Positions 36,801 through 45,212 of a stretch of DNA of 64,000 nt are shown here, in pieces (position 1 is the stretch's first letter; the number at the start of each line of letters is the position of its first letter). A program made the translations under genes and the position numbers. Under the pieces are notes generated by a model. It was not told the DNA's origin. It did no database searches and saw only the letters and a list, made by a program, of their open reading frames with translations. This stretch comes from Echinarachnius parma. Taxonomy: Eukaryota; Echinodermata; Echinoidea; Clypeasteroida; Echinarachniidae. The stretch spans positions 1 to 64,000 of the forward strand of contig JBAMJV010003314.1 in assembly GCA_037951105.1 (NCBI GenBank), read 5' to 3'.

Positions 36801-37483
36801 AGTAATATTAGATACTTTAATCTTTGACCAATATATCTCTCATATTTTACTGATTGATGTGTGATGGTTTCATAAGAAAGGAGAAATGTTAAGTGACAAC
36901 GAAATAAAAATTGATGTCAGATTTTATCACCTTCCGCTCATCATGCTCATTGACTTCAACTATATTAGAAAACCATGTCAATTATACATGTCTCCATAAG
37001 CAGCGACCATTTGAAAAAAATACCTATTTCAGTGTTATGCTATCACATGCCAAACTACAGAGTACAATATAAATGTGGAAGTTCGAATTCAGGCCCATGT
37101 CGCTTTTTCAATGTACCCACGATGCATGTACATAATTAAAAGCAAACATTGTGAATTACAATAAACACCTGAAAAAACATAGATTCGAAAGGTATCAAAC
37201 CAGATAAATATCAGTATGTAGATTGCACATTGTAATTGATTTTATTTTAAATATTGTATACAATTAGTGGCCAAACATCATGGTTTGCTACTTTCCGGTT
37301 GTATTGCTATACTAACATGATACAGCAAGTGACACGACATCTTTCTATTTTGTTAATACACAGCCCAACACGGAGGATAACTGGGATGGTGACAGGTGGG
37401 CGGAAGCATATCTTCACAGGTTGGATCAACTCTTCTTTGACGAGCCGTTCACAGTAATGAGCATGGAGCATGGACAATGGTAG
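18520..37483 (+). CDS. NLR-type innate immune receptor: Death domain, NACHT, LRRs (12 coding exons)
   Basis: Cytosolic pattern receptor of the STAND ATPase class. Twelve exons (entries below) join with matching phases into 3,660 nt, exactly 1,219 codons plus stop. Residues about 12-100 form a Death domain for homotypic signalling contacts. The NACHT domain follows, with Walker A GEAGVGKTT at 221-229 and Walker B LFDGLDE at 296-302, then helical and winged-helix regions to 692. Residues 693-1088 are LRR exons; 1089-1219 are a divergent C-terminal tail. Large DD-NACHT-LRR families are known in sea urchin and amphioxus. The start ATG has a strong context (AGAATGG) right after a splice acceptor, so a 5' UTR exon upstream is likely. 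It begins MGASASK, a good N-myristoylation signal. Ligand unknown. Exon structure is inferred from sequence alone. Confidence 0.88.
19478..21225 (+). CDS. NLR exon 2: NACHT ATPase and winged-helix/helical region
   Basis: The acceptor is placed at ATTATCCAG|CC (19477) because it has a proper pyrimidine tract and receives phase 1; the open frame extends back to 19405 but that part would not splice in frame. It holds Walker A, Walker B, a sensor-like STRPW (VVVSTRPWRADQ), and the PILLAMMCHMWR, EVGRIAYEGALLGDLV and FPHKLIQDHLGALYL segments typical of NACHT-associated helical domains. Ends GCC GCG|GTAAGT, phase 0. Confidence 0.9.
21226..22242 (+). other. NLR intron 2 with acceptor-like duplications
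   Basis: Contains a decayed family A MITE (21630-21895). At about 22053-22160 it holds two degenerate repeats of the next exon's start (CAGGATAATCTGATCATC, CCGGATACTCTGATGCAT), each interrupted by stops. Confidence 0.5.
21630..21895 (-). mobile_element. Decayed Kolobok-like MITE, family A, in NLR intron
   Basis: The right end ACTGAACTACCCT then TTAA, and the GAGAGATCATTAACAACTAT core, identify it. The left end and centre are rearranged. Confidence 0.55.
22243..22413 (+). CDS. NLR exon 3: LRR module (57 codons)
   Basis: Acceptor GCCTTAG|GAC, donor CACAC|GTAAGA, phase 0 at both ends. Begins DTLVIFVLPESK and includes FTHDKLRAVWIHDC, an LRR-like L..V.I.DC strand. Residues 693-749. Confidence 0.75.
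23030..23053. repeat. Short interstitial telomere-like repeat
   Basis: Four CCCTAA-type hexamers, one with an A-to-C-type variant. Too short to mark a chromosome end. Confidence 0.8.
23184..23480 (+). mobile_element. tRNA-derived SINE, 3' truncated
   Basis: Head with A-box-like TGGTACGATTGG and B-box-like GAGTTCAAAAC, then CTGCTCTCTACCCAGTAAT and a CTCCCCGGGGAG block shared with the SINE at 63149-63513. The AT-rich 3' tail is missing. Lies in NLR intron 3. Confidence 0.6.
24058..24135 (+). pseudogene. Decayed copy of NLR exon 4 start
   Basis: After CATGCAG| the reading VAIISHRHGVKF mirrors VKIISHHADKLN of exon 4, then diverges by indels. Two further relics of the same acceptor region occur near 23940 and 24213 (CCATACAGGTGAGAAAATCA, CCAAGCAGGTCCAGGAAAT), so the boundary was duplicated several times in tandem. 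Confidence 0.6.
24335..24499 (+). CDS. NLR exon 4: LRR module (55 codons)
   Basis: Acceptor ATACAG|GTC, donor TCACAG|GTATTC, phase 0/0. MTSLRVLLLNDVELHDAFYE is a clear LRR stretch. Residues 750-804. Confidence 0.88.
24500..25294 (+). other. NLR intron 4, first part, nothing recognised
   Basis: AT-rich. No second coding exon or clear repeat was seen before the foldback repeat at 25295. Confidence 0.4.
25295..25584. mobile_element. Foldback repeat of CACAGTGTGAAC motifs
   Basis: Left end GGAAAGAACACACACATCCA matches the inverse of TGGATGAGTGTTTTCTTTCC at the right. The interior contains about ten direct and inverted ACAGTGTGAAC/TTCACATTGTG motifs. About 290 bp, non-coding, in NLR intron 4. 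Confidence 0.65.
26020..26140 (+). pseudogene. Dead LRR exon in NLR intron 4
   Basis: The reading LKLGISPSRDIAECIQSM then AELRNFALCDDRPNDNFQ ends at a stop at 26136-26138. It aligns with exon 5 (LGPSPARDLAQFILTM...GRLDDQFYQTM). No acceptor or donor remains in phase. A former duplicate of exon 5 only about 70 bp upstream of the live exon. Confidence 0.75.
26209..26376 (+). CDS. NLR exon 5: LRR module (56 codons)
   Basis: Acceptor TATAAAG|GTC, donor TCAAAG|GTGAGA, phase 0/0. VKTLLLMNDAHLGPSPAR begins the module and MPGLFSFVLLCGRLDDQFYQ is the second LRR. Residues 805-860. Confidence 0.88.
26670..27204 (-). mobile_element. Kolobok-like MITE, family A, short subfamily (535 bp), inverted
   Basis: Intact TTAA on both sides (26666-26669, 27205-27208) and matching TIRs. 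Colinear in reverse with the copy at 13096. In NLR intron 5. Confidence 0.8.
27236..27613 (+). mobile_element. Kolobok-like MITE, family B (378 bp)
   Basis: TTAA|AGGGACTAAGTAACATTGTC at the left; the right end CTTGTTGACATG-type TIR is eroded but ends GATCCCT|TTAA. The same 378-bp element is present in opposite orientation at 57244-57621 in the CUB gene. Confidence 0.8.
27908..28078. mobile_element. hAT-like MITE with C run, family F (degenerate)
   Basis: CAATCAGTCCGAACACGCTAC near the right end (given here in part) and CCCCCCAATAAT at the left match the family F copies at 45022 and 55577. TIRs are worn. Confidence 0.6.
28265..28819 (-). mobile_element. Kolobok-like MITE, family A, long subfamily (555 bp), inverted
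   Basis: TTAA target duplication intact (28261-28264, 28820-28823). Same length and same perfect 28-bp central palindrome as the copy at 1945-2499. Confidence 0.8.
29150..29275 (-). mobile_element. tRNA-derived SINE head relic
   Basis: On the minus strand: AGCCATGCCGTGGTA (A-box-like) then GGGTTCGATAAC (B-box-like) about 45 nt later, followed by GAAGTGAAG-type body sequence. Partial, in NLR intron 5. Confidence 0.45.
29279..29452 (+). repeat. 86-bp tandem duplication across the exon 6 acceptor
   Basis: Two near-identical copies of intron end plus CCTAG|GTGGAGAAGGT. The first copy leaves a potential acceptor at 29350 and, at the junction, a donor-like AAG|GTAATA, so a 9-nt in-frame micro-exon (29351-29359) could in principle be spliced. 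Confidence 0.85.
29437..29604 (+). CDS. NLR exon 6: LRR module (56 codons)
   Basis: Acceptor CCTAG|GTG, donor ACAAAG|GTATTT, phase 0/0. Contains SMADLNTLILDVSTLHDSCF, the LRR core. Residues 861-916. Confidence 0.87.
29605..31493 (+). other. NLR intron 6, nothing recognised
   Basis: About 1.9 kb of AT-rich intron. Short open frames only. No decayed LRR exon could be read. Confidence 0.5.
31494..31649 (+). CDS. NLR exon 7: LRR module (52 codons)
   Basis: Acceptor TTTGCAG|ATT, donor TTAAAG|GTACAT, phase 0/0. MSSLQTLSLHGPGQGLFDD is the LRR core. Residues 917-968. Confidence 0.87.
32057..32797. mobile_element. TIR element with GGGCAATTCCACG ends
   Basis: Ends GGGCAATTCCACG and CGTGGAATTGCCC. 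Contains four copies of a CTTCCGTTACCG-like motif (about 32385, 32400, 32590, 32772). About 740 bp, no coding frame. Superfamily not assigned. In NLR intron 7. Confidence 0.6.
33028..33189 (+). CDS. NLR exon 8: LRR module (54 codons)
   Basis: Acceptor TCCGAAG|GTC, donor CACTCAG|GTGTGT, phase 0/0. VNTLIIENTSL and LRTIRSIRFAEVTSQ are the strand segments; the C-terminal half is less regular. Residues 969-1022. Confidence 0.82.
33613..34003 (+). pseudogene. LINE reverse transcriptase C-terminal relic
   Basis: One frame, broken by a single stop (33817-33819), reads as the thumb region of a non-LTR reverse transcriptase: NILYRIRHFVSRKFFDMLYD, ALILHHNYN, then FILQKRMALVLAFIDFRHP and GPLFLELNFLTCLSNIVLRF. 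These match the usual GILYRLR..VP-type, LY.ALI.PH.NY and LQKR-A-R-I blocks. The palm domain and endonuclease are missing. A 5'-truncated insertion in NLR intron 8. Confidence 0.7.
34230..34429 (+). CDS. NLR exon 9: LRR-like module, phase 0 to 2
   Basis: Acceptor CTCCAG|AAT, donor TTACAG|GTAACA. VTDIRVDDVSLRHLAQLGLY and VQKVQLDFTRDVTINDVKTL read as two more strands. This is the first exon in the LRR series to leave phase 0. Residues 1023-1088 plus two bases of 1089. Confidence 0.82.
34430..35142 (+). other. NLR intron 9, nothing recognised
   Basis: AT-rich, no repeat family recognised. Confidence 0.5.
35143..35322 (+). CDS. NLR exon 10: C-terminal LRR-like exon
   Basis: Acceptor TACATAAAG|G supplies the base that completes AG|G (Arg) from exon 9. 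The frame then reads KHWFPCCEQSVALTSELCLS and TASSNLTTLGIMDISIGDD. Donor GTCAC|GTGAGT, phase 2. The acceptor was chosen on phase and on an upstream stop in this frame; the pyrimidine tract is only moderate. Confidence 0.72.
36099..36192 (+). CDS. NLR exon 11
   Basis: Acceptor CAAACAG|C completes ACC (Thr) from exon 10. Reads LTRCGTTVVLDSLCEQISS and ends CACGGCGAG|GTGAGC in phase 0. No domain of its own. Confidence 0.75.
36483..36515 (+). mobile_element. Family F hAT-like terminal fragment
   Basis: CAGTGGCGTAGCTACAGGG matches the TIR of the family F elements; no partner end nearby. Confidence 0.5.
37364..37483 (+). CDS. NLR exon 12: terminal exon
   Basis: Acceptor TACACAG|CCC, phase 0, 39 codons to TAG at 37481-37483. 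Acidic and aromatic: PNTEDNWDGDRWAEAYLHRL then FFDEPFTVMSMEHGQW-stop. The end of this exon is repeated twice downstream at exactly 168-bp spacing. Confidence 0.78.
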   Translation, partial: PNTEDNWDGDRWAEAYLHRLDQLFFDEPFTVMSMEHGQW

Positions 37484-37890
37484 GAGTGGGAGGTTGGAAC
37501 GTCACATCGCTGGTCTCATACCATGTCTGATCAGTGTATGCTGTAATTCGTCATACGGCTGATTCGGACTACAGTATCATATATTCACTGTATGGATCAA
37601 GTATTCTTTGGCGATCTGTTCACAGTGATGTGCATGGAGCCTGCGCAATGATACGAGATGGGGTGTTAGAATGTCACGTGACTGTCTTACACCACGTGAT
37701 TAGTGTAAGTTGTAGTCCTACGTCATACAACTGAGATGATGTCAGGTTCGGAGAATGGGAATCAAGCAGACTTTGACGATCCGTTCACATTAATGATCGT
37801 TGACCATGAACTATGGTAGGCGAGGCGTGATGATATGTCAAACGACTTGCCTGCACGACACGATTAATGCATGCTGTAATACGCTATTAG
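37420..37890 (+). repeat. 168-bp tandem triplication including the NLR C-terminus
   Basis: Stops at 37481-37483, 37649-37651 and 37817-37819 are exactly 168 bp apart. Copy 2 reads DQVFFGDLFTVMCMEPAQ-stop and copy 3 reads NQADFDDPFTLMIVDHELW-stop, both keeping the F-D/G-D/E-x-F-T frame of exon 12. The linking sequence (GTCAC...AC.A..TGTAA) is also repeated. Confidence 0.85.
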
Positions 37891-37963
37891 CGTTATACTC
37901 GTCAACAAGAAACCGATTTAAATCAACAACTAAAATGTTGTAATAAGTAATTATTATTTCACC

Positions 37964-37969
37964 AATAAA
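37964..37969 (+). terminator. Candidate polyadenylation signal of the NLR gene
   Basis: The first AATAAA after the stop codon, about 480 bp downstream. Position is reasonable but untested in this AT-rich DNA. Confidence 0.35.
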
Positions 37970-38245
37970 CATGTTACAATTTAAAATAGCAATTCAATTA
38001 GTAGGAAACAACTGTGAAATATTTAGTATAGTGAATAACAGTACATTCGCATTATCGTTCTGTTTTATTATAACAATGATAGTCCATCAGAATAATACCA
38101 AATCAAATATAATGTATATCTTATGCTAACACGTGCGGATAAGATAATCATGATATAAATGCAACAAATCTGAACAAAACAATATTGAGTGCATGATTTG
38201 CTGCAGCAACATGCATTCTTTCTAGTGCTCGCATCCTCTTTACAG

Positions 38246-39092
38246 CGTGCTCACACACAAACATTTTCATCCCTTAATCATGACTAAAGAATCATGACTA
38301 ACGATACGACGTATCGTTAGTCATGATTAAACCAAACTACCTCCTACGTTCATACACACCAAGCCAATATTCCACAACAGCTGGCTTCCAGGTGTACCGA
38401 ACATCGTATAAGGTCAAGTCTCCCTGTGTGCGCGAACGTTCACGTTAACATGGTTAAAGTGAGGCCTGTAAAGTGTCTAACTCCACGAAAATTACTTGGA
38501 GCTTCCTCGTTTCTCTTCTACCGTGTTGTCTAGCTTATGGTAAGAGAAGAATAAAATAGGGTTAGATTTTTTCAAATGCCCCTTTAATATGACGATATCT
38601 ATCGTAAAGTTCAAAAGCGTTAGCTAACGGTTATAAACCTCATAAACGTCCGTTTTAAAAGCTGACGCATATTTTCGCTTTTTTTAACTAGGAAAGCGGT
38701 GTTCTTTTTCAATGAAACTTTCACACATCATTCGGACATATCCTACAATGATGTCTGTACAGGATTGAAGTCTCAAATGTCATTTTGGGCAATATCTGAC
38801 ACTTTACAGTTGCACCTTTAAGCCACGCCCAGTTAGTTACGAGTCGTATAGCTAATCATGATTAAGCGAGCGAAAACGTTCACACACGAAAAATGCGTGA
38901 TTCTATAGTCAGCACTCGTACGAAACGACGATACAACCCGTGTTTCGTTAGTCATGACTAACGATACGTCGTTTCGTTAGTCAGCATTCAGACACACAAT
39001 TTTCATCGTATAGCTAATCAGCAGCTGATTCTATAGTCAGCTGCTGATTCTTTAGTCATGATGAAGGGATAAATTTGTTGTGTGTGAACACG
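38246..39092. mobile_element. Foldback element with internal perfect hairpins
   Basis: Outer ends CTCACACACAAAC / GTTGTGTGTGAAC and TCATCCCTTAATCATGACTA with its inverse. Inside is a perfect 18-bp stem with a 3-nt loop at 38290-38328, and a further CTAATCAGCAGCTGATT-type palindrome at about 39014-39046. Interrupted by the family C MITE at 38458. Confidence 0.7.
38458..38817 (+). mobile_element. TTAA-flanked MITE, family C (360 bp), nested
   Basis: Flanked by TTAA (38454-38457, 38818-38821). Ends share CTGTAAAGTGTC inverted. Matches 60400-60777 over its length, with indels (both carry TTGGAGCTTCC and AATAGGGTTAGATTT). Confidence 0.75.
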
Positions 39093-39129
39093 GGGTTAGA
39101 CGAGTAGTTAAATTGATTAGCAATGTTTC

Positions 39130-39152
39130 ACCCCCCCCCCCCCCCCCCCCCC
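39130..39152. repeat. Poly-C run
   Basis: More than 20 consecutive C; no element boundaries seen. Confidence 0.7.
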
Positions 39153-39374
39153 ACCCCTTTACAGCAGGGAACCGATACAATAACGCCCAGTACTGTGATA
39201 ATAATATGTTAATGAACATGGGTAACATGCTGTGCATATTATTCATTCAAACAGAATAAACGTCTGCAGATATTCGGCAAAACGTATTCAGATATCAAAA
39301 TGTCAACGGCTGTCTAGCTGAATATGACTTTGGATTCACGTATGGCTTAGTTATTGTTCTTCTCCTCAGTGTTT

Positions 39375-39815
39375 CCGAGATTGAGTTCATTATGCAACAA
39401 ACAATCTGTATCAGTAAAGGGATCCGGTAACTGTGTTGACACGTGTAACACGTGCAAAATGGTTCAAAACCACGTTATGGCCGAATAATGAGCACAAATG
39501 CAAGCTATATTCAATCTCTAACTCATTGTTCTGATATTGTACACTGTTATTTTCCCTAGTGGTTAATTTTAAAAATCCGAATACTTTAGTGTCTGAGATT
39601 GAAGTCATTATGCAACACTAAGAATATGAATCATGTAAGGGTTCCGGTAACTGTGTTGACACGTGCAAGAAGTGCAAAATGGTTCAAAACCACGTTATGG
39701 CCGAATAATGAGCACACATGCAAGCTATTCAATCTCTAACTCATTGTTCTGACATTGTACACTGTTATTTTCCCCAGTGGTTAATTTTTAAAATCCGAAT
39801 ACTTCAGTGGTATGT
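39375..39815. repeat. Tandem duplication of about 220 bp derived from MITE family B
   Basis: Two copies starting GAGATTGA and sharing CCGGTAACTGTGTTGACACG, at 220-bp spacing. The TTGACACGTGCAAAA, GGCCGAATAATGAGC and TTGTACACTG order follows family B, so this is probably a degraded, duplicated member. Confidence 0.65.
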
Positions 39816-40369
39816 AAAGTGTTTAATGAAAGGGGTATACGAGAACAAATAAATAAACATGCTCCATGTTTATACTGGTATATACAAACTCATTAACGTA
39901 TGAGACAACCACTCAAGTTATAAGTAGGTTTTGTGGTTTTGGACTCTGTTAGAAGCTTCTTTAAAATATGTGTACACAGGATGACCTACTATGCCGCTGC
40001 AACACAGTCAACGGCGCATAATGATGTGTCTCATTCCACTGTTTATTTAATTTATCATAATGTAGTATAATGTGCATAACATATTTATCATCCTGTTATC
40101 TTGCAAAACAATGAAACTCATCCTGTGTATCTACTGTGATATTGGCGCGTGTGTTTTACTTTATCGTAATATAACGCACTGCAGCTCATATCAGTGCGTG
40201 ATATAAATGTGACTACCATAGCTTGTCTTGGCTTCACCTTCACTTATATTGTACATTCTTTGAACGAAACATTAATCTGCGAGCTATTATGTAACTGCAT
40301 GGTCATATTGTAGTGTAATTATTTGTAATTATGTTATGTTTACATTTATTTGATTTGCGTGAACCTGTA
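39816..40369. other. Intergenic, nothing recognised
   Basis: AT-rich, no coding or repeat signal I can support. Confidence 0.35.
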
Positions 40370-41513
40370 ATCTCAAATACGCATGTACTATTCCTTCGTA
40401 TGGCGTGTAATGGGCCCTGTTAACATGCTTCTGCGTCCGAATCTGCCATTATACAAAGGTATACCTCAGTAGATACTGTAGTTGCAAGTGTTTATGATTG
40501 GTTGAACGTCACAGTTGACATTTAATTGAATAAGTGTATTATCTTGAACTACAACTTTACAGTATGCGTAATCCAAGCAAATAACGAACAACAGTACGGC
40601 TTGCGAAGATTGATCGTGTTTATATTTAATTATACAGCCATGCTTGTGCAATATTATAAAGGGAACAAAGTCACATTTAATGGCGTATGTCCGTTTGGTC
40701 TACAAATCAGGTATTCGTTGCATAATGCCTGAATCTATATTTCGTCATCTCTCAATTGACCTATTCTTTGATCCTAATCCCAATCCGAATCTCTGAACTG
40801 ACATGTAACTCTAATCCTTAATTATCATCCTGCCATGCCTGACAAGGCAGCTGTAAGGTATCACTTTACGCGTAGGATACAGGAATGTAAGATGAAAATA
40901 CCCCAAAAGTGTACAACACTTGACAAGCCTCCAACAAGTCTCCAAGTATAAAGGCAATGGTATGACACTAATAATAAATATGCCTGATGCACTGCAGGTA
41001 TATACTTGGTCTGTGATTCTATGGCAGCTCTTATTATGTAATGTATATACATTATATTATTATTCAGTCAGATTGTAAATACAAGATCATTATTATTATA
41101 ATCAGAAGAGTGACGTTTAAAAATATTTTTATTTTGTCTTCTGTGCAGTTTAAAACTATTTGTTATCACTAACATTTTGTGCATTTAACTTAAATCACTG
41201 TTGTTATATAAGGTGTTGTAAACTGTAAAGCTCACCATTTGAACAAACGAGTGCCTTAACCTGTTAACGATATCATAATTCGACATATCGTTGAAACAGA
41301 TACAGTATTGATAATCTGTCTGTCACTGTGTTAGTCGATGTTTGCAAATAACGCAATTATGTCTTGTTGTATATTATTTGTATATAATAAGAGTGACTAT
41401 TTTCTAATTGGTTAACAAACAATTGTAATGCAAAATACTGCTGAAAACCGATGCTCTACTGTAATACCGCCTGTGTAATACAATGAGAGTCGATATAGGG
41501 CCTGCACTTTGGA

Positions 41514-41780
41514 TCGTAGCAGGATCTCCTCCAGAGGCTAAAACAATTGTCATGAAATGTAAGCACCCGTCACTCTGTAACTGCATTGACTTGGTGTCAT
41601 GGTCGTAGCAGGATCTCCTCCAGAGGCTAAAACAATTGTCATAACATGTAAGCACCCGTCACTCTGTAACTGCATTGAATTGGTGTCATGGTCGTAGCAG
41701 GATCTCATCCAGAGGCTAAAACAATTGCCATAACATGTAAGCACCCGTCACTCTCTAACTGCATTGACTTGGTGTCATGG
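41514..41780. repeat. 88-bp tandem repeat, three copies
   Basis: Copies begin at about 41514, 41601 and 41690 with TCGTAGCAGGATCTC and share AAGCACCCGTCACTCT. The 40-60-codon frames on the minus strand are by-products. Confidence 0.85.
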
Positions 41781-41841
41781 TTTGCTATAATACTATTTGA
41801 ATATTAATATAGCGTGTTATCGACTCTGTCCATACTCTCTT

Positions 41842-42245
41842 AATGTATTGGAGTGGAAATCCACTCTTTTTTCCACTCCTTAGGGAGCCATATTAGTGAC
41901 CACTTCGTTTGGAGTGGAATCCACTCCTAACCCAGAGTTGACCCCCTTTTCACTCCAAACTAGAGTGGAAATTGTCCACTCTTTAAGGAGTTGAGATCCA
42001 CTCCATTGTTCACCCCCCAGGGAGCCATATTAGTGACCACTTCGTTTGGAGTGGAATCCACTCCTAACCCAGAGTTGACCCCCTTTTCACTCCAAACTAG
42101 AGTGGAAATTGTCCACTCTTTAAGGGAGTTAAGATCCACTCCCTTGTTCACTCCTTAGGGAGCCATATTAGTGACCACTTCGTTTGGAGTGGAATCCACT
42201 CCTAATGCAGAGTTAATGTTGTTTTAACTCTCATTCTGGAGTGGA
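41842..42245. repeat. Left subterminal repeats of element I (137-bp units)
   Basis: GGGAGCCATATTAGTGACCA recurs at 41883, 42020 and 42158. Each unit has the palindrome GGAGTGGAATCCACTCC and a CCACTCTTTAAGG-type segment. Confidence 0.85.
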
Positions 42246-42718
42246 AATCATTCAAGCTGGATGGGGTGATTACAAAATCTATCAATTTGGGGTTTAGATA
42301 TTCATCCACATGCACATATACATGTTAACAAACATACGCACATAAACACACATAATGTCCCATATAGGCATACACTAATTCTTACATTGAAAATGCAGTT
42401 TGTGAAACAAAATATAATGGAAATAAATTGTTGTGTTCAATGGAACAATGTATCGTGCACACATGCTGTGTGATGGTTCACATTTTGCTGGAATGAGCCC
42501 CAAAGGAAATCAAAACAATAATTTGCAAAACTATTTTAGGGTATTAACAAGGTAATTGATTGTATTTTTTTTCCCCTCGAAAAATAACATACAAAAACAA
42601 TGTACTAGCAATAGAATAGAATGATTTGCCTTGCCCTCATGTTTTAGTGAAAACAAAAGGTGAACCACTGCCCATTGGGCATACCTTGTTTTTATGGGGT
42701 ACACAACAACATTATGCT
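42246..42718. other. Element I interior, nothing recognised
   Basis: AT-rich, no domain-bearing frame. Confidence 0.35.
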
Positions 42719-42886
42719 ACAGTGAAACCTCTTTCCAAAAAGATCCTTGCGATTAAGACAATCACCTTGTTATAAAACAAAGGGTTAAAACATTTTTTTT
42801 TTTAAACAACGGCTGGGACAAGCAAAATGACTTTGTTATAAATGGTTTGTTTTATCAGAGCTCTTTGTAACGAGGTTACACTGTAT
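42719..42886. mobile_element. Small TA-flanked MITE (about 168 bp)
   Basis: Ends ACAGTGAAACCTC and inverse GAGGTTACACTGT, bordered by TA. The interior repeats TTTGTTATAA-type sequence in inverted order. Confidence 0.6.
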
Positions 42887-43378
42887 TCACTCTTCTACTT
42901 CAATTCTAAACTTTCTAAGACATATTAACTTTCCTGATTAAAGAAATTTTCATTTCCTTTTAATTCAATTTGAAATATAAACATTAAAATACACATTGTA
43001 CATATATATATAAAAACACACAAGCATCAAACAATCTACAAGTTCATGCAAAACAGCAATGTGTGAAGAGATATTTGCAATACAACACAACTTGGGAAAT
43101 CTAATTACCTTAGTAATATCATGTTTCAGAACAAGATGATTTCAATATTGGTTAGTCTAAAAAGACAAAGACTACTGGTGGCCAGTTAAACCGTTTTGCA
43201 CATGCAGAGATATTATTTTGTTTCCTTTCACAGTCAACCCTCTAGTTCTGCTAAGGAAGTAGGACAATTAAAGGGCTGCTTGCCATTTCAGTAATATAAC
43301 CGGTCACCAGTAATACAATGTTCATCACAAGTTTCAAGAACAGTTGGATATAAATTGTAACATTATCACAATACATTT

Positions 43379-43560
43379 AAAGGAATAATTTAGTTTTGGT
43401 TTACTTTACAGGGCCCTTTTATCAATATGTGAGATAATGAACAACTATGTGAAATGGCACACAATGTTAGAGACAGTGCGGACTTTGTTTCATAATAATC
43501 TGTTCAGAAACAGGTCTAAAATTCATAAATACATCCAATAGGAATACATGTTGGGGACCA
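43379..43560 (+). mobile_element. Relic of Kolobok-like MITE family A
   Basis: TTAAAGGAATAATTTAGTTT followed by GTGAGATAATGAACAACT and a worn GTTCAGAAAC; the right half is lost. Confidence 0.5.
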
Positions 43561-44240
43561 ACCGTTGGGCAATAATTTAACAGGATAGTATACAATTTTG
43601 GAGAAGCAAACGAAAATTAAAACTTGTAAGTTACCATTAAAACAATTACAATAATACTTATATACAACAACATAATCATGCAGCCTTTCATAAAACAGTG
43701 GGCCCAAGTCCTAAACATCACGTTTAGCCCAAGCAATGTTCATCCCAATCTTAAGAAGTCTTTTTTCTTCACATTGGAAGTTAATTCGATTTAAAAAAAC
43801 AATTGTTCTTCATGCATTATACCTAACAAATTATCACACCACCTTGCAAAGGTAAGAAACAGTTGGCAGATAATTGATCTATATTCAGGACATTTTAATA
43901 TCATAGTTAAAGCTTTAAATAGGGACATGTTCATGTTTCCTGGATTTAATCTGGCCCCTAACATAGGCAGATCTGTATCAAAATTGGATTGATTCTGGCT
44001 TCGGGGGCAGCAATGTCTTGAGCTACAGTAGTACACAGTCAAACATGTGTATAGTGACCACCTACTGAAAACTAGAAAAGTGGCCATTGTAGAAGGTTGG
44101 TGACTACTACAGGCATGTTCTTGTAGGCCTATGTATTTAAAATGTATGGATTCATGAGCAAGGAAGGTGACAAAACTTCTTCCTTTTGAAAAGTAATTTC
44201 AAGTTTATATTTTATACAAAAATTCAACCAAACCATGCAG
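43561..44240. other. Element I interior, weak open frame only
   Basis: A minus-strand frame of 98 codons (43791-44087) has a plausible composition but no recognisable domain or splice context. Confidence 0.3.
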
Positions 44241-44241
44241 T

Positions 44242-44810
44242 TCAACGTTCACATTCCATATCACAATCGCATATCCTCCGGGTTGTGGCCTGTGTCGCGA
44301 ACGCCATGATCGTTGGGCTAGCGATAAGTGTCAGCTCTGCACGGACTCTGAAAGCTGGTGTTCGGTTCACTGAAGTTGGTTTCGTCAAGGTTACTGTCGA
44401 AGCCGCATTCACGGTTGCTTCGCTGGTCTTCGAGTCACTCGTTTTCTTTGCGGTTGTCTCGCTCGTCTTTGCGGCTGCCTGTTCGTCTTCGTGCTTGTCT
44501 TTGCTCGTCTTCGTGGTCATCTCGATCGTCTTGCTGGTCGTCTCTGTCATCTAGGCACTTGTCTCGCTCATCTTTGCGACTGTTTCACTCGTCTTCGTGG
44601 TCGTCTTACTCATCTTCGCTTGTCTTCGTGGTCGTCTTGCTGGTCGTCTCTGTTATCTTGGCACTTGTCTCGCTGGTCTTTGCGGCTGCTTAGCTCGCCT
44701 TTGTTCATCTTCGAGGTCGTTTTGCTCGTCTTGATGGTTGTCTCTGTCGGCTTCGCACTTGTATCGCTCGTCTTCGTGCATGTCTAGTTTATCTGCGCGG
44801 TTGCCTTTCT
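44242..44810 (-). repeat. Degenerate coding-like minisatellite (Ser/Thr/Lys-rich on minus strand)
   Basis: Repeats of CTCGTCTTCGTGGTCGTC / TTGCTGGTCGTCTCTGTC-type sequence, GC-richer than its surroundings. On the minus strand it reads MTETTSKTIEMTTKTS and similar, with a stop and frame changes further upstream. It may be a decayed low-complexity exon of the element's gene or a plain minisatellite. Confidence 0.4.
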
Positions 44811-45021
44811 TCATTCTATTGTAGGCTGGCACACTGCTTACGTTTATGTTGCAGCTGGGTGTGTCATCGGGTATCCCTTTGATCCCAGCTATCGTTCATC
44901 TGGGATGCAGTGTGTGTCGGTGGGTGATAATTCAACAATCAAATCTGCAATCAAATGAAAATATGAGAAAAAAAAAAAAAATCATTTGTACAACCATTAA
45001 AAATGTATGGTGACCGACAGA

Positions 45022-45212
45022 CAGTGGCGTAGCTACAGGGGGGCACGGGGGGGGGCACGTGGGGGGGGGGGGCACGTGCCCCCCCCCCCCCCCAATAATT
45101 CTGAACAAACAATAGAAAACATAAGGGGACATTTTTTGGAAAAAACAAAGAAATACATAAGGTGTGCCCCCCCCCCCCCCCCCCCAATCAGTCCGACCAC
45201 GCTACGTCACTG
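45022..45212. mobile_element. hAT-like MITE with G/C runs, family F
   Basis: Ends CAGTGGCGTAGCTACAGGG and GCTACGTCACTG; flanks CCGACAGA (45014-45021) and CTGACAGA (45213-45220) form a 7/8 target duplication. Central AATTCTGAACAAACAATAGA is shared with the copy at 55577. Confidence 0.8.

Noticed and set aside
44186-44787. Several long plus-strand frames rich in Ser, Leu and Val
   Set aside because: By-products of a GC-richer minisatellite on both strands; no consistent frame.
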